DNA of 29,173 nt from JAFASC01 sp034669525. GTDB taxonomy: Bacteria > Pseudomonadota > Alphaproteobacteria > Rhizobiales > Beijerinckiaceae. Made by a program: the position numbers and the translations under genes. Positions 8,135 through 16,377 of the stretch are shown in pieces. The stretch covers positions 1 to 29,173 of the forward strand of contig JAXDNH010000080.1 of assembly GCA_034669525.1 (NCBI GenBank), in the 5' to 3' direction. The first letter of the stretch is position 1. Every line of letters begins with the position of its first letter. The notes under the pieces are model-generated. The model made no database searches, was not told where the DNA came from, and saw only the letters and a list, made by a program, of their open reading frames with translations.

Positions 8135-8632
8135 TTATTGTTGCTTCGGCGCCTGCCGATCCGTGGGAGAGGCGGCGCGCCGCAAGCTTGTGACGTAGGC
8201 CATCACCTTCAGGATATTGTCCTGACGCAAGCCTTGCAGAGAAAAGGGCTGCATGGCGCCAGTCGCTCCACCATAAATGATCTCAAACATGCCGACGTCG
8301 GTCTTGCTCTGCGAATATTCGGGCTGGTCTGTAATGAGGCTCGGACCCAGCCGTCCTTTTCCGTCCCGCAAATGACAGCCCTGGCAACGGGCTTGGTAGA
8401 GGCGGCGCCCCTCGCGGAGCGCCGCCTTTCGGCCGATATACGGATTGCGGCCTGATCTCTTGAATTTCCTGACGGCGTCCGTTTCCCTCTCGCCGGGCTT
8501 GGGCCTGATATCGAGCGCAGAGCCATCGACGACGCTGCGAAACACGATTTCCTCGGCCTGAGCCTCCAAGCCGGGGATGCCCGTGAATATGACAGCAATT
8601 CCGATCAGTGCGATGGAATAGAGCCGCCGCAT
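8135..8632 (-). CDS. c-type cytochrome resembling cytochrome c(L)/XoxG
   Basis: Leftward, 165 residues. An N-terminal hydrophobic signal (about 1-26, ending GLEAQA) directs it to the periplasm. The single haem motif is C83-Q-G-C86-H87. The surrounding pattern (TDAVRKFKRSGRNPYIG before it, GKGRLGPSLI and FEIIYGGATGAMQPF after it, then DNILKVMAYVTSL) closely follows the cytochrome c(L) family that accepts electrons from PQQ methanol/alcohol dehydrogenases. Met127 is the likely axial ligand. No PQQ dehydrogenase gene is present here. It is instead the last gene of the sorAB operon, 19 bases after the CHRD gene. It may serve as a further electron carrier from sulfite oxidation or may be a displaced alcohol-oxidation component (inference). 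Confidence 0.85.
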   Translation of the reverse strand: MRRLYSIALIGIAVIFTGIPGLEAQAEEIVFRSVVDGSALDIRPKPGERETDAVRKFKRSGRNPYIGRKAALREGRRLYQARCQGCHLRDGKGRLGPSLITDQPEYSQSKTDVGMFEIIYGGATGAMQPFSLQGLRQDNILKVMAYVTSLRRAASPTDRQAPKQQ

Positions 8633-8651
8633 TCGTCGGGTCGCCGAGCGG

Positions 8652-9083
8652 CTATTTGCCCTTCGTGACCTGCCCGCGCACCTCGCCGCCTGGATTTGCC
8701 GGCGTATGGATCATGAAATAGGTCTTGTCGGCGGTGATGACCTTGGCTTGATCGTTTGTCAGCGTTGCCGATCCTTCGAAATCGCCCGCCTTAACGCCGG
8801 CCGCAGGCAGCAACACGCCGGCGTTCTGGCCGGAGTCGGCCGGGCCATGGAAATGGGCCGCTGTTGGATTGCCGCTCAGGCCCGACACCGTGCCTTTCCA
8901 GGAAAGCTTGCGGCTTTCCGTGTCGTAGGTTGCGGCGAGGTTTCCCTGACCCGTGGTGGGCGAAACTCCAGGCGCACTCTTCAGGTCCGCCTTGAACGAC
9001 ATCGTTTCGGCAAGGGCCGGACCGCCTGCAATCGCGGCGAGGGCCGCGGCGGCGGCGAGTGTAGCGCGAAAAAAGCTCGTCAT
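8652..9083 (-). CDS. CHRD-domain exported protein
   Basis: Leftward, 143 residues from ATG 9083. Upstream in-frame Met codons exist (to 9119), but a good GGAGGT/AGGA ribosome site sits just before 9083 and the signal peptide (MTSFFRATLAAAAALAAIAGG, cleavage near ALAET) begins there. The mature part is one CHRD domain, an immunoglobulin-like fold first named in chordin: ATYDTESRKLSWKGTVSGLSG, then TAAHFHGPA with the conserved HFHGP motif, and a C-terminal MIHTPANPGGEVRGQV. CHRD proteins are secreted; their molecular role in bacteria is poorly known. The gene lies between the sulfite dehydrogenase genes and a cytochrome gene, 150 bases after sorB. Confidence 0.92.
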   Translation of the reverse strand: MTSFFRATLAAAAALAAIAGGPALAETMSFKADLKSAPGVSPTTGQGNLAATYDTESRKLSWKGTVSGLSGNPTAAHFHGPADSGQNAGVLLPAAGVKAGDFEGSATLTNDQAKVITADKTYFMIHTPANPGGEVRGQVTKGK

Positions 9084-9233
9084 TTTTCCTACCTCCATTT
9101 CGATGGGCTGAATCAGCACACCCTAGCTCAGAAAAGAAGACGCCGCGACGGCATCCATATTTCCTTGAGATCTTGAAAAGCCGCGAACCCCCGGCCAGCC
9201 AATTACATCCGGCGCGTCGCCTATTGCCGCCGC

Positions 9234-9542
9234 TCAATACGTCTGGGCGAGATACTCGGCGATCGTCTTTGCGTCGGCCTCCGCGATCGGGGCGCCGTAG
9301 GTCTTGATCATCTTGGTGACCTCGCCATCCCAGAACGCCTTTCCCCTCTTCGGCGGCTGCATGGCGATATAATCCGCCGAGTGGCACGCCACGCAATTGC
9401 TCTGCGCTGCATCGAGCCCCGGCCCGGGCTTGAGAACGGCCGTTTCCTCCGGCAAGTCGTAGGTCAGCGGTTCTGCCCCCGCGAGGCTCGCAATGCCCGG
9501 AAGGAGGAGGGCAAGGAAGGCGGCGGTGGAGGTGATTTTCAT
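9234..9542 (-). CDS. sorB: SorB-like cytochrome c subunit of sulfite dehydrogenase
   Basis: Leftward, 102 residues from ATG 9542. A GTG at 9560 would overlap the sorA stop as GTGA, but the ATG has GAGAAGG about 9 bases upstream and starts a clean signal peptide (MKITSTAAFLALLLPGIASLAGA). The mature protein is about 79 residues with one haem motif, C50-V-A-C53-H54, in the context SADYIAMQPP followed by FWDGEVTKMIKTYGAPI and EYLAQTY. This is the pattern of SorB, the small haem subunit that takes electrons from the molybdenum centre of SorA in the periplasm (known from Starkeya novella). The gap to sorA is 14 bases, so the two are co-expressed. Confidence 0.9.
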   Translation of the reverse strand: MKITSTAAFLALLLPGIASLAGAEPLTYDLPEETAVLKPGPGLDAAQSNCVACHSADYIAMQPPKRGKAFWDGEVTKMIKTYGAPIAEADAKTIAEYLAQTY

Positions 9543-9556
9543 CGTGAAGGGCCTTC

Positions 9557-10777
9557 TCACGTCGCCCGAATGCGGAGCGTTTCAACGACGTTGCGCATAT
9601 AGCCCGCCGGATTCCACAGCGGCTCCAACGGTTGAGACTGGCCGACGGGGTTGATCGCCCGGACGCTGAGATCGTGTGTGCCCGGCGGCAGGCGGATTGC
9701 AGCCTGCCATTCCCGAAAGGAGTACTTCCCAAGGTTCTGCCCAAGCTCGGTCCCCGTCCAGGTCTTCCCGCCGTCGGTCGACAGAAGAACGTCCGTTATT
9801 CCATAGCCGCCATCGAAGGCGATGCCTTTGACAAGCGTATCGGCGTTCGCCTTCACCGTCGCACCGTTCTGCATGCTCGTGATGAAGGAGCGCACGTTGA
9901 AGCGGTTGATCGGCGCTGTCGACACAGGCGCCTGTCCGGGCGGCGTGCAGGCACAGGCATTGTCTGGAATCCGGTATGCAGACTTCATCCAGAAGCCATC
10001 GTAGATCGCGTCGATCACGGTGATCTCGTTCAGATGCTTGAGCCAGTAGGTGCCGTAATAGCCCGGCACCACGAGTCGAACGGGATATCCATTGAGATGT
10101 GGTAGATCAGCGCCATTCATCGCATACGCAATCATCACCTCGCCGTCGCGGGCGTGATCTATATCCAGGGCCTTCACAAAATCGGGTGTTTCCGGCACGA
10201 CCGGACCATCGAGGCCGTTAAATGTGACCTGTTTGGCGCCAGCCAGCACGCCCGCTTTATCGAGCACGGCTTTCAGCGGCACGCCCTTCCACCGCGCATT
10301 GCCCATTGCGCCGTTACCGAGCTGCCCGCCTGCCACACGCGGTTCAAAGAAGCCGCGGCTGTTGCCGGAGCACTGGTTCACCGCGACGATCTCAACCGGT
10401 TCGAAAGAGGTCTTGATATCCTGAAGTGACAGGCTCAGAGCCGACGTCACTTTGCCCTTTACCTCGATGCGAAATGTGTCGGGATCGATGCGCAGCGGAA
10501 TATCCGCAAGATGGTAGCGGACGAAGAAAGCATCGTTCGGCGTGATGACGCCCTCGCTGAACACCGGGAATGGCGTCTCGAGTTGCGGCGGACGCGTCGT
10601 CATCTGGATGAGCGGTCGCTTCTGCGGGTATTTTACAAGCGCTCGTTCGCCATTGCCGAAGGGCAGCTCGATCGTGTCCGCTGCCAACGCTCCGACGGCG
10701 CCGGAAAAACCAGCACTACCGAGGGCGGCGGCACCGACGGTGTGCTTGAGCAGTTCCCGTCTATTGAGCACGAGCAT
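9557..10777 (-). CDS. sorA: Periplasmic sulfite dehydrogenase, molybdenum subunit SorA
   Basis: Leftward, 406 residues. The N-terminus MLVLNRRELLKHTVG is a twin-arginine signal, expected for a cofactor-loaded protein exported folded; the signal ends near ALAAD. The oxidoreductase molybdopterin-binding domain covers about 70-270. It includes the cysteine that ligates molybdenum, Cys136 in VNQCSGNSRGFF, and PVRLVVPGYYGTYWLKHL. The C-terminal dimerisation domain (about 290-406) includes GGYGITDVLLSTDGGKTW. It oxidises sulfite to sulfate and passes electrons to SorB. GAGAGGGA just upstream is a good ribosome site. It is the first gene of a four-gene leftward operon and diverges from the BMP-transport operon. 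Confidence 0.94.
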   Translation of the reverse strand: MLVLNRRELLKHTVGAAALGSAGFSGAVGALAADTIELPFGNGERALVKYPQKRPLIQMTTRPPQLETPFPVFSEGVITPNDAFFVRYHLADIPLRIDPDTFRIEVKGKVTSALSLSLQDIKTSFEPVEIVAVNQCSGNSRGFFEPRVAGGQLGNGAMGNARWKGVPLKAVLDKAGVLAGAKQVTFNGLDGPVVPETPDFVKALDIDHARDGEVMIAYAMNGADLPHLNGYPVRLVVPGYYGTYWLKHLNEITVIDAIYDGFWMKSAYRIPDNACACTPPGQAPVSTAPINRFNVRSFITSMQNGATVKANADTLVKGIAFDGGYGITDVLLSTDGGKTWTGTELGQNLGKYSFREWQAAIRLPPGTHDLSVRAINPVGQSQPLEPLWNPAGYMRNVVETLRIRAT

Positions 10778-10862
10778 TCCCTCTCTTGCCTATGGATTAG
10801 GCGGACTCCCTTTGCGCTGCCCAAGCTTACGGCATTCAGAACTGGGGTCCAGTCCTCATGCT

Positions 10863-10879
10863 CTGGCCTGAGGCTTGCA
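10863..10879 (+). promoter_or_regulatory. Sigma-54 (RpoN) promoter for the BMP-transport/biuret operon
   Basis: CTGGCCTGAGGCTTGCA matches the -24/-12 consensus YTGGCACGRNNNTTGCW at all but two defined positions. It has GG (10865-10866) and GC (10877-10878) exactly ten bases apart, the invariant spacing for sigma-54. Transcription would start near 10890, giving a leader of about 26 bases before the ATG at 10916, with the ribosome site inside it. An imperfectly studied inverted repeat (ACTGG-GGT-CCAGT, 10841-10853) lies just upstream. RpoN promoters need an activator such as NtrC. Control by nitrogen shortage fits the genes downstream. No NtrC site was recognised with confidence. Confidence 0.68.
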
Positions 10880-10915
10880 AATCGCTGCTGTCCTCTTCGC
10901 CGACAGGAATTGCCC

Positions 10916-12064
10916 ATGTCCGCTCGCCTCCCTTCCGCTCATCTCGTGTCCGCTCGTTCGACCGATCGCCGCCAATTCATGCTCCGCGCTTGCGGCTCCG
11001 CGCTGGCCCTCGCCGCCGGGCTTACGCCCCGCCGCGCCTTCGCCAAGGATCTCACGATCGGCTTCATCTATGTCGGGCCGAAGGACGATTACGGTTACAA
11101 CCAAGCTCACGCCGAAGGCGCCGCGGCCCTCAAGGGAATGTCCGCGATCAAACTCATCGAAGAGGAAAAAGTCCCCGAGACGCTGGACGTGCAAAAGACC
11201 ATGGAAAGCATGATCGAGCTCGATGGCGCGACGCTGCTTTTCCCGACCAGCTTCGGCTATTTCGATCCGCACGTCGTCAAGATGGCGCAGAAATATAAGG
11301 ACATTCCGTTCCGCCATTGCGGCGGGCTCTGGGATGAAGCGAAGCATCCGAAGAATGCCGGCTCGTATTTCGGCTATATCGGCATGTGCCAATACTTGAA
11401 CGGCATCGCCGCCGCGCATGTCTCGAAATCGAAGAAGCTCGGCTTCGTCGCGGCGAAGCCGATTCCGCAGGTTCTCATGAACATTAACTCCTTTGAGCTC
11501 GGCGCAAAATCCGTCGACCCTGATATCGTCACGCAGGTGATCTTCACCGGCGACTGGTCGATGCCGGTGAAGGAGGCGGAGGCAACGAACAGTCTGGTCG
11601 ATAGCGGTGTCGACGTCGTGACCTGCCACGTCGATGGTCCGAAAGTTGTCGTCGAGACCGCCGAGCGGCGCGGCATCTATGTCTGCGGGTATCACGCCAA
11701 TCAGGCGAAGCTCGCCCCGAAAGGGTATCTGACGGGCGCCGAATGGAACTGGGCGACCGTGTACAAGATGTTCGCGGAGAAAGCGCTGAAAGGGGAACCA
11801 CTGCCGAATTTCGTACGCGGCGGATTGGCCGAGAATTTCGTGAAAATGTCGCCCTTCGGTCCCGCCGTGCCGGATGCTGCGCGTAAGCAGCTCGATGCTG
11901 TGAAAGCGGACATGATGAAGGGCGGTTATGCCGTCATCAAAGGGCCGCTCAAGGACAACAAGGGCAATACGGTCGCGAGCGCGGGACAGCAATATCAGGA
12001 GACCGCGATCGAACTCGAAAAGATGAATTACCTCGTCGAGGGAGTGATCGGCGCGCTCGCGTGA
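10916..12064 (+). CDS. BMP-family ABC transporter substrate-binding protein
   Basis: Rightward, 382 residues from ATG 10916 (CAGGAAT about 7 bases upstream). The open frame extends further upstream but that part is antisense to sorA. A Tat signal is visible (STDRRQFMLRACGSALALAAG, cleavage near RRAFAKD). The mature protein begins LTIGFIYVGPKDDYGYNQAHAEG, the typical start of the basic-membrane-protein/Med nucleoside-binding family. Further landmarks are LLFPTSFGYFDPHVVKMAQKY, KKLGFVAAKPIPQV, GVDVVTCHVDGPKVVVETAERRGIYVCGYHANQ and GAEWNWATVYKMF. Characterised members bind nucleosides or purines; in this operon a biuret-like or other nitrogenous ligand is likely (inference). The permease gene follows after 4 bases. 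Confidence 0.93.
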   Translation: MSARLPSAHLVSARSTDRRQFMLRACGSALALAAGLTPRRAFAKDLTIGFIYVGPKDDYGYNQAHAEGAAALKGMSAIKLIEEEKVPETLDVQKTMESMIELDGATLLFPTSFGYFDPHVVKMAQKYKDIPFRHCGGLWDEAKHPKNAGSYFGYIGMCQYLNGIAAAHVSKSKKLGFVAAKPIPQVLMNINSFELGAKSVDPDIVTQVIFTGDWSMPVKEAEATNSLVDSGVDVVTCHVDGPKVVVETAERRGIYVCGYHANQAKLAPKGYLTGAEWNWATVYKMFAEKALKGEPLPNFVRGGLAENFVKMSPFGPAVPDAARKQLDAVKADMMKGGYAVIKGPLKDNKGNTVASAGQQYQETAIELEKMNYLVEGVIGALA

Positions 12065-12068
12065 CGCG

Positions 12069-13187
12069 GTGACAAGCGTCTCCCTTCCACGTGAACTGAC
12101 CGGGGCCTTGCGCGCCGCCGAAAGCGGGCGCGACCATACCTATTGGCTGCGCAAGCGGCTTGAGAGCGCGGTCATCCCGATGTTCGCGCTTGTCGCCGCC
12201 GCGGCGGCATTCTCGTTATTCCTGATCTGTCTCGGAAAGTCGCCCGGCGATTTCTTTTCACTGGTCTGGCGCGGCGCATTCGGCAGTTCGTTCTCATTGC
12301 AGAACACGTTGCAGCGCGCCTCGCCTCTGTTTCTCACCGCATTGTGCGTTGCCTTGCCGGCGCAGCTTGGTCTCGTCGTGATCGGCGGGGAAGGCGCTGT
12401 CGTGCTCGGTGGCCTTGCAGCGGCGGCCGTCGCGCCGCTCGTCTCCGCTCTGCCGCCTTTCGGCGTCGCTCTCGTCATGGCCATCGCCGGCTGCGCGGTC
12501 GGTGGGCTGTGGATCGGGCTGATCGGCCTCATGCGCGCCCGCCGCGGCCTCAATGAAACGATCGTCGGTCTGCTCATGGCTTACGTCGCGATCGCGATCT
12601 TCAATCATCTCGTGGAAGGTCCGCTGCGCGATCCGGCGAGTTTGAACAAACCGTCGACGCGCGACATCGGCGAGGTCAACATGCTGGGTCACCTGCCCGG
12701 CACCGATGTACATCCGGGGCTGCTCATCGGCATTCTCGCCTGCATCTTCTTCTACATCCTGATCTATCGCACCTCCTTCGGCTTCGCTTGCCGCGTCACC
12801 GGCGACAATCTGCGCGCCGCGCAATTGCAGGGATTGCCCGTCGCCTGGCTGATCGTCATTGCCTGCGCGCTCGGCGGCGCTTGCGCCGGTCTTGCAGGAA
12901 TGATCGAAGTCGCCGCCGTGCACGGCAAGGCGAATGCATCGCTAGCCGCGGGTTATGGTTATGCGGGAATTCTGATCGCGTTTCTGGCGCGCCAGAACCC
13001 GCTCGGCATTCTCCCGATGGCGCTGCTGCTCGGCGGCATCAATGCGGCCGGCGGCATCGTGCAGCGCCGTATGGGACTGCCTGATGCGACCGTTCTCGTC
13101 CTGCAGGGCATGATCTTCATCGCGATTCTTGCAAGCGAGACGCTTTACGGCCGCATCGCCTGGTTCCAGCCGCGGAAGAGCGCCTGA
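12069..13187 (+). CDS. BMP/nucleoside-type ABC transporter permease 1
   Basis: Rightward, 372 residues, GTG start 4 bases after the previous stop. About ten hydrophobic segments are visible, starting at residues 35-55 (AVIPMFALVAAAAAFSLFLI). The branched-chain/ribose permease superfamily (BPD_transp_2) pattern is clear: LGLVVIGGEGAVVLGGLAAA, LNETIVGLLMAYVAIAIFNHLVEGPLRD and the coupling-loop region FACRVTGDNLRAAQLQGLP facing the ATPase. It resembles YufP/NupP-type permeases of nucleoside importers. It pairs with the next gene to form a heterodimeric channel in the inner membrane. Confidence 0.92.
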   Translation: MTSVSLPRELTGALRAAESGRDHTYWLRKRLESAVIPMFALVAAAAAFSLFLICLGKSPGDFFSLVWRGAFGSSFSLQNTLQRASPLFLTALCVALPAQLGLVVIGGEGAVVLGGLAAAAVAPLVSALPPFGVALVMAIAGCAVGGLWIGLIGLMRARRGLNETIVGLLMAYVAIAIFNHLVEGPLRDPASLNKPSTRDIGEVNMLGHLPGTDVHPGLLIGILACIFFYILIYRTSFGFACRVTGDNLRAAQLQGLPVAWLIVIACALGGACAGLAGMIEVAAVHGKANASLAAGYGYAGILIAFLARQNPLGILPMALLLGGINAAGGIVQRRMGLPDATVLVLQGMIFIAILASETLYGRIAWFQPRKSA

Positions 13188-14108
13188 GTGGCGAGCGGCG
13201 CGCTCTCGACCCTCGCCATCGCGACGCTCGCCGGGGCGTTGCGCGTGTCCACCCCTTTCCTCTTTGTCAGTCTCGGCGAGTGCCTGACGGAGAAATCCGG
13301 CCGCATCAATCTCGGCAACGAAGGCGTGCTCGTGCTCGGCGCCATGACCGCCTACGCCGCCTCGTACCACACGGGCAGCCCATGGCTCGGCGTGCTCGTC
13401 GCCGCGATTTGCGGCGCCTTGCTCGGCGCCCTGCATGCGGGTCTTTGCAGTCTCACGCGCATCAATGATATCGCGATGGGTATCGCGATCATGCTCGCCG
13501 GCACCGGCATCGCGTTCTTCTTCGGCAAGCCGTATGTGCAGCCCTCCGCGCCGCTTCTGCCGACATTGCCGCTCGGCTTCTGGTCGGACTCGCCGCAGAT
13601 ACGCAGCGCACTCGATGTCAGCCCGCTGTTCTTTATTGGTGTGCTCGTCGGAATCTTCATGACTTGGGCGTTCCAAAACACGCGCGCAGGCATGGTCGTG
13701 CGCATTGTAGGCGACAGCGCCGACGCCGCACGCGCGATGGGATTGCGGATCAACCTCGTGCGTCTCGCGGCGACGGCCGCGGGCAGCGCGCTTGCCGGGG
13801 TTGGGGGCGCCTTCCTGTCGCTTGTCTATCCCGGCAGCTGGAATGAAGGACTGTCCTCAGGGCAGGGGCTCATCGCCGTTGCACTCGTTGTCTTTGCTCG
13901 CTGGGAGCCGCTTGCTTGTATCGGCGCGGCGCTGCTGTTCGGCGCGGCGGGCGCGCTCGGGCCCTCGTTGCAGACGGTCGGCGTCAGCCAAGGCTATTAC
14001 CTATTCAACGCTGCGCCGTATGTGCTGACGCTCGTGCTCATGTTCATCGCTGTCGCACCGGGACGGCGGATGCGCGGCGCGCCGGGCGAACTCTCGATCG
14101 TGCGATGA
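13188..14108 (+). CDS. BMP/nucleoside-type ABC transporter permease 2
   Basis: Rightward, 306 residues. The GTG start directly follows the previous stop with no gap, so translation is coupled. It is a polytopic membrane protein of the same superfamily as the preceding permease (YufQ/NupQ-like). It opens TLAGALRVSTPFLFVSLGECLTEKSGRINLGNEGVLVLGAM, the hallmark of this subunit, and carries the cytoplasmic coupling segment VVRIVGDSADAARAMGLRI followed by AGSALAGVGGAFLSL. The biuret hydrolase gene begins 12 bases later, with GAGGGAAGAATGGT containing the ribosome site. Confidence 0.92.
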   Translation: MASGALSTLAIATLAGALRVSTPFLFVSLGECLTEKSGRINLGNEGVLVLGAMTAYAASYHTGSPWLGVLVAAICGALLGALHAGLCSLTRINDIAMGIAIMLAGTGIAFFFGKPYVQPSAPLLPTLPLGFWSDSPQIRSALDVSPLFFIGVLVGIFMTWAFQNTRAGMVVRIVGDSADAARAMGLRINLVRLAATAAGSALAGVGGAFLSLVYPGSWNEGLSSGQGLIAVALVVFARWEPLACIGAALLFGAAGALGPSLQTVGVSQGYYLFNAAPYVLTLVLMFIAVAPGRRMRGAPGELSIVR

Positions 14109-14120
14109 GGGAAGAATGGT

Positions 14121-14864
14121 ATGGGTCGACTTGAGAAGCTAAGGCACGACGACAGCGCAACTACCTCGGCCGCGACTGAACTTTCCGATCACCATTATGT
14201 CTGCGCCGATCCCTATGGCTGGCCGTTCGACGGCGATCTGTGGTCGCAGAACACCGCGCTCATCATCATTGACATGCAGACGGATTTTTGTGGGCCCGGC
14301 GGTTATGTCGACACGATGGGCTACGATCTGTCGCTGACGCGCGCGCCAATCGAGCCGATCCGCCGTGTGCTTTCGGCGATGCGCAAGGCCGGCTATCACA
14401 TCATCCACACGCGCGAGGGACATCGGCCCGATTTAAGCGATCTTCCCGACAACAAGCGCTGGCGCTCGCGCCAGATCGGCGCGGGCATCGGTGATCCTGG
14501 TCCATGCGGCCGCATTCTCGTACGCGGCGAACCCGGCTGGGAGATCATTCCGGAACTTGCGCCGGCCCCGGGCGAGATTGTCATCGACAAGCCCGGCAAG
14601 GGCTCGTTTTGCGCGACCGATCTCGAGCTGATCCTGCGCACGCGCGGCATCCGCAACCTCGTGCTGACCGGCATCACGACCGACGTTTGCGTGCATACGA
14701 CGATGCGCGAGGCAAACGATCGCGGCTTCGAATGTCTGCTCGTTGAGGATTGCTGCGGCGCGACCGATCGCGGCAACCACGATGCCGCGATCAAGATGGT
14801 GAAGATGCAGGGCGGTGTTTTCGGCGCGGTTGCGGACAGCAGCGCCCTCCTTGCGGCGCTCTGA
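14121..14864 (+). CDS. biuH: Biuret hydrolase-like cysteine amidohydrolase (isochorismatase superfamily)
   Basis: Rightward, 247 residues. The catalytic Asp-Lys-Cys triad of the isochorismatase-like hydrolases is complete: Asp51 in IIIDMQTDF, Lys157 in IDKPGKGSF and Cys190 in GITTDVCVHTT. The Rhizobium leguminosarum biuret hydrolase is, as I recall it, Asp36/Lys142/Cys175 with substrate-binding Gln215. All four match here with a constant +15 shift (Gln230 in KMQGGVFG), which argues strongly for biuret amidohydrolase rather than RutB ureidoacrylate hydrolase. The enzyme would convert biuret to allophanate and ammonia in the cytoplasm. It sits between permease and ATPase genes of the importer and upstream of allophanate hydrolase, exactly the next step. 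Another small ureide as substrate is possible. Confidence 0.82.
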   Translation: MGRLEKLRHDDSATTSAATELSDHHYVCADPYGWPFDGDLWSQNTALIIIDMQTDFCGPGGYVDTMGYDLSLTRAPIEPIRRVLSAMRKAGYHIIHTREGHRPDLSDLPDNKRWRSRQIGAGIGDPGPCGRILVRGEPGWEIIPELAPAPGEIVIDKPGKGSFCATDLELILRTRGIRNLVLTGITTDVCVHTTMREANDRGFECLLVEDCCGATDRGNHDAAIKMVKMQGGVFGAVADSSALLAAL

Positions 14865-14865
14865 A

Positions 14866-16377
14866 ATGCGCGCGATCGGCATCGAGGCGGCGGGAGTGAC
14901 GAAGCGCTTCGGCGCGTTCACCGCGCTCGAGGATGTCTCGCTGAAAGTGCAGCCGGGCACGATCCACGCGCTGCTTGGCGAAAACGGCGCTGGCAAATCG
15001 ACCTTTGTCAAATGCCTGCTCGGTTATTACCGCGCCGATGCCGGCGATTTCCTGATCGAGGGCAAGGAAGAGAGGATCGCGCAGCCGCAGGATGCCGATC
15101 GCCTGGGTCTCGGCATGGTCTACCAGCATTTCACGCTCGTCCCGTCAATGACGGCGGCTGAGAACCTCGTCATGGCCCGCGCCGACGTGCCGCTCGTCAT
15201 TGATTGGAAGTCGGAGCGCAAGCGCCTCGACGAATTCATGTCGCGCATGCCGTTCCGGATTCCGCTGGATATTCCGCTCGGCACGCTCGCGGCGGGCGAG
15301 CGGCAGAAGGCGGAGATCTTGAAGCAGCTTTATCTGGCCCGCCGGCTGCTGGTGCTCGACGAGCCGACTTCGACGCTCACGCCGCCGGAAGCGGAGGACG
15401 TGCTGAACCTCATGCGCAGCCTCGCCGATGCGCGAGAGCTGACAATTATCATCATCACGCATAAACTCAAGGAGGTGATGGCCTTCGCCGATGACGTGAC
15501 CGTGCTTCGCCGCGGCAAGATGGCTGGCGGCGGCAAGGTCGCCGAGCTCACCCCGGCCGACATGACGACGATGATGATCGGCGAAGCGCACACGCCGGTG
15601 ACGCTCGCGCGCACGCGGAATCCGGAGGCGAGCGCACGACTGAATATCCGCGAACTTCGCTCAGCCGGTGATCACGGACGTCCGGGATTAGACGTCAATG
15701 CACTCAGTGTCCGGCCGCACGAGATCGTCGGCGTCGCCGGAGTTTCGGGCAACGGCCAGCGTGAGCTCGTCGAAGTGCTCGGCGGCCAGCGTCCGCCTGC
15801 TGCGGGCGAGATCAGGGTCTCCGATCAAGGCTATCATGCCCGCCGCGATGAAATGCACGCGCTAGGCGTGCGGCTTCTGCCGGAAGAGCCGCTGCGCAAT
15901 GGCTGCGCGCCTGGCATGAGTGTTATCTCGAATCTGAACCTGCGCACATTCGACCGTACCGATTCCGGCGCGCGGCGGTTTTGGCTCGATCGCCGTCGCA
16001 TGACTGAGCGCGGCCGCACGATGATCGAGATGTTCGGCATCCGCACGCCGTCGCCCGATGCGCCGATCGGCGCACTGTCGGGCGGGAACGTGCAGCGCGC
16101 GGTGCTGGCGCGCGAGCTCGACGGCGATGTCGAAGTGCTTATCGTCGCCAATCCCTGTTTCGGCCTCGACGTGAAGGCCGTTGCCGAAATCCGCGCCCGC
16201 ATCGTCGCCGCGCGGAATGCGGGCAGCGCCGTACTTCTGATTTCGGAAGACCTCGACGAAATCCTCGAATTGTCGGACCGGATCGTCGTGATGTGCGAGG
16301 GCAAGATCGTCTACGAGACGCCTGGGGCCGGCGCGGATGCGCATGAGATCGGCCGCCACATGGCGGGGCATGCGTGA
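14866..16377 (+). CDS. BMP/nucleoside-type ABC transporter ATPase (two NBDs)
   Basis: Rightward, 503 residues from ATG 14866, one base after the previous stop; the frame is open further upstream but only antisense or overlapping. Two nucleotide-binding domains are fused, as in YufO/RbsA proteins. NBD1 has Walker A GENGAGKS (38-45), a signature region in which the usual LSxGE is LAAGE (141-145), and Walker B LLVLDEP with Asp165-Glu166. NBD2 (from about 255) has the degenerate P-loop GVSGNGQREL usual in this family, signature LSGGN and a non-consensus Walker B, LIVANPCFGLD, lacking the catalytic glutamate. Thus only one site should hydrolyse ATP. It powers the permease pair encoded upstream. 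Confidence 0.93.
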   Translation: MRAIGIEAAGVTKRFGAFTALEDVSLKVQPGTIHALLGENGAGKSTFVKCLLGYYRADAGDFLIEGKEERIAQPQDADRLGLGMVYQHFTLVPSMTAAENLVMARADVPLVIDWKSERKRLDEFMSRMPFRIPLDIPLGTLAAGERQKAEILKQLYLARRLLVLDEPTSTLTPPEAEDVLNLMRSLADARELTIIIITHKLKEVMAFADDVTVLRRGKMAGGGKVAELTPADMTTMMIGEAHTPVTLARTRNPEASARLNIRELRSAGDHGRPGLDVNALSVRPHEIVGVAGVSGNGQRELVEVLGGQRPPAAGEIRVSDQGYHARRDEMHALGVRLLPEEPLRNGCAPGMSVISNLNLRTFDRTDSGARRFWLDRRRMTERGRTMIEMFGIRTPSPDAPIGALSGGNVQRAVLARELDGDVEVLIVANPCFGLDVKAVAEIRARIVAARNAGSAVLLISEDLDEILELSDRIVVMCEGKIVYETPGAGADAHEIGRHMAGHA

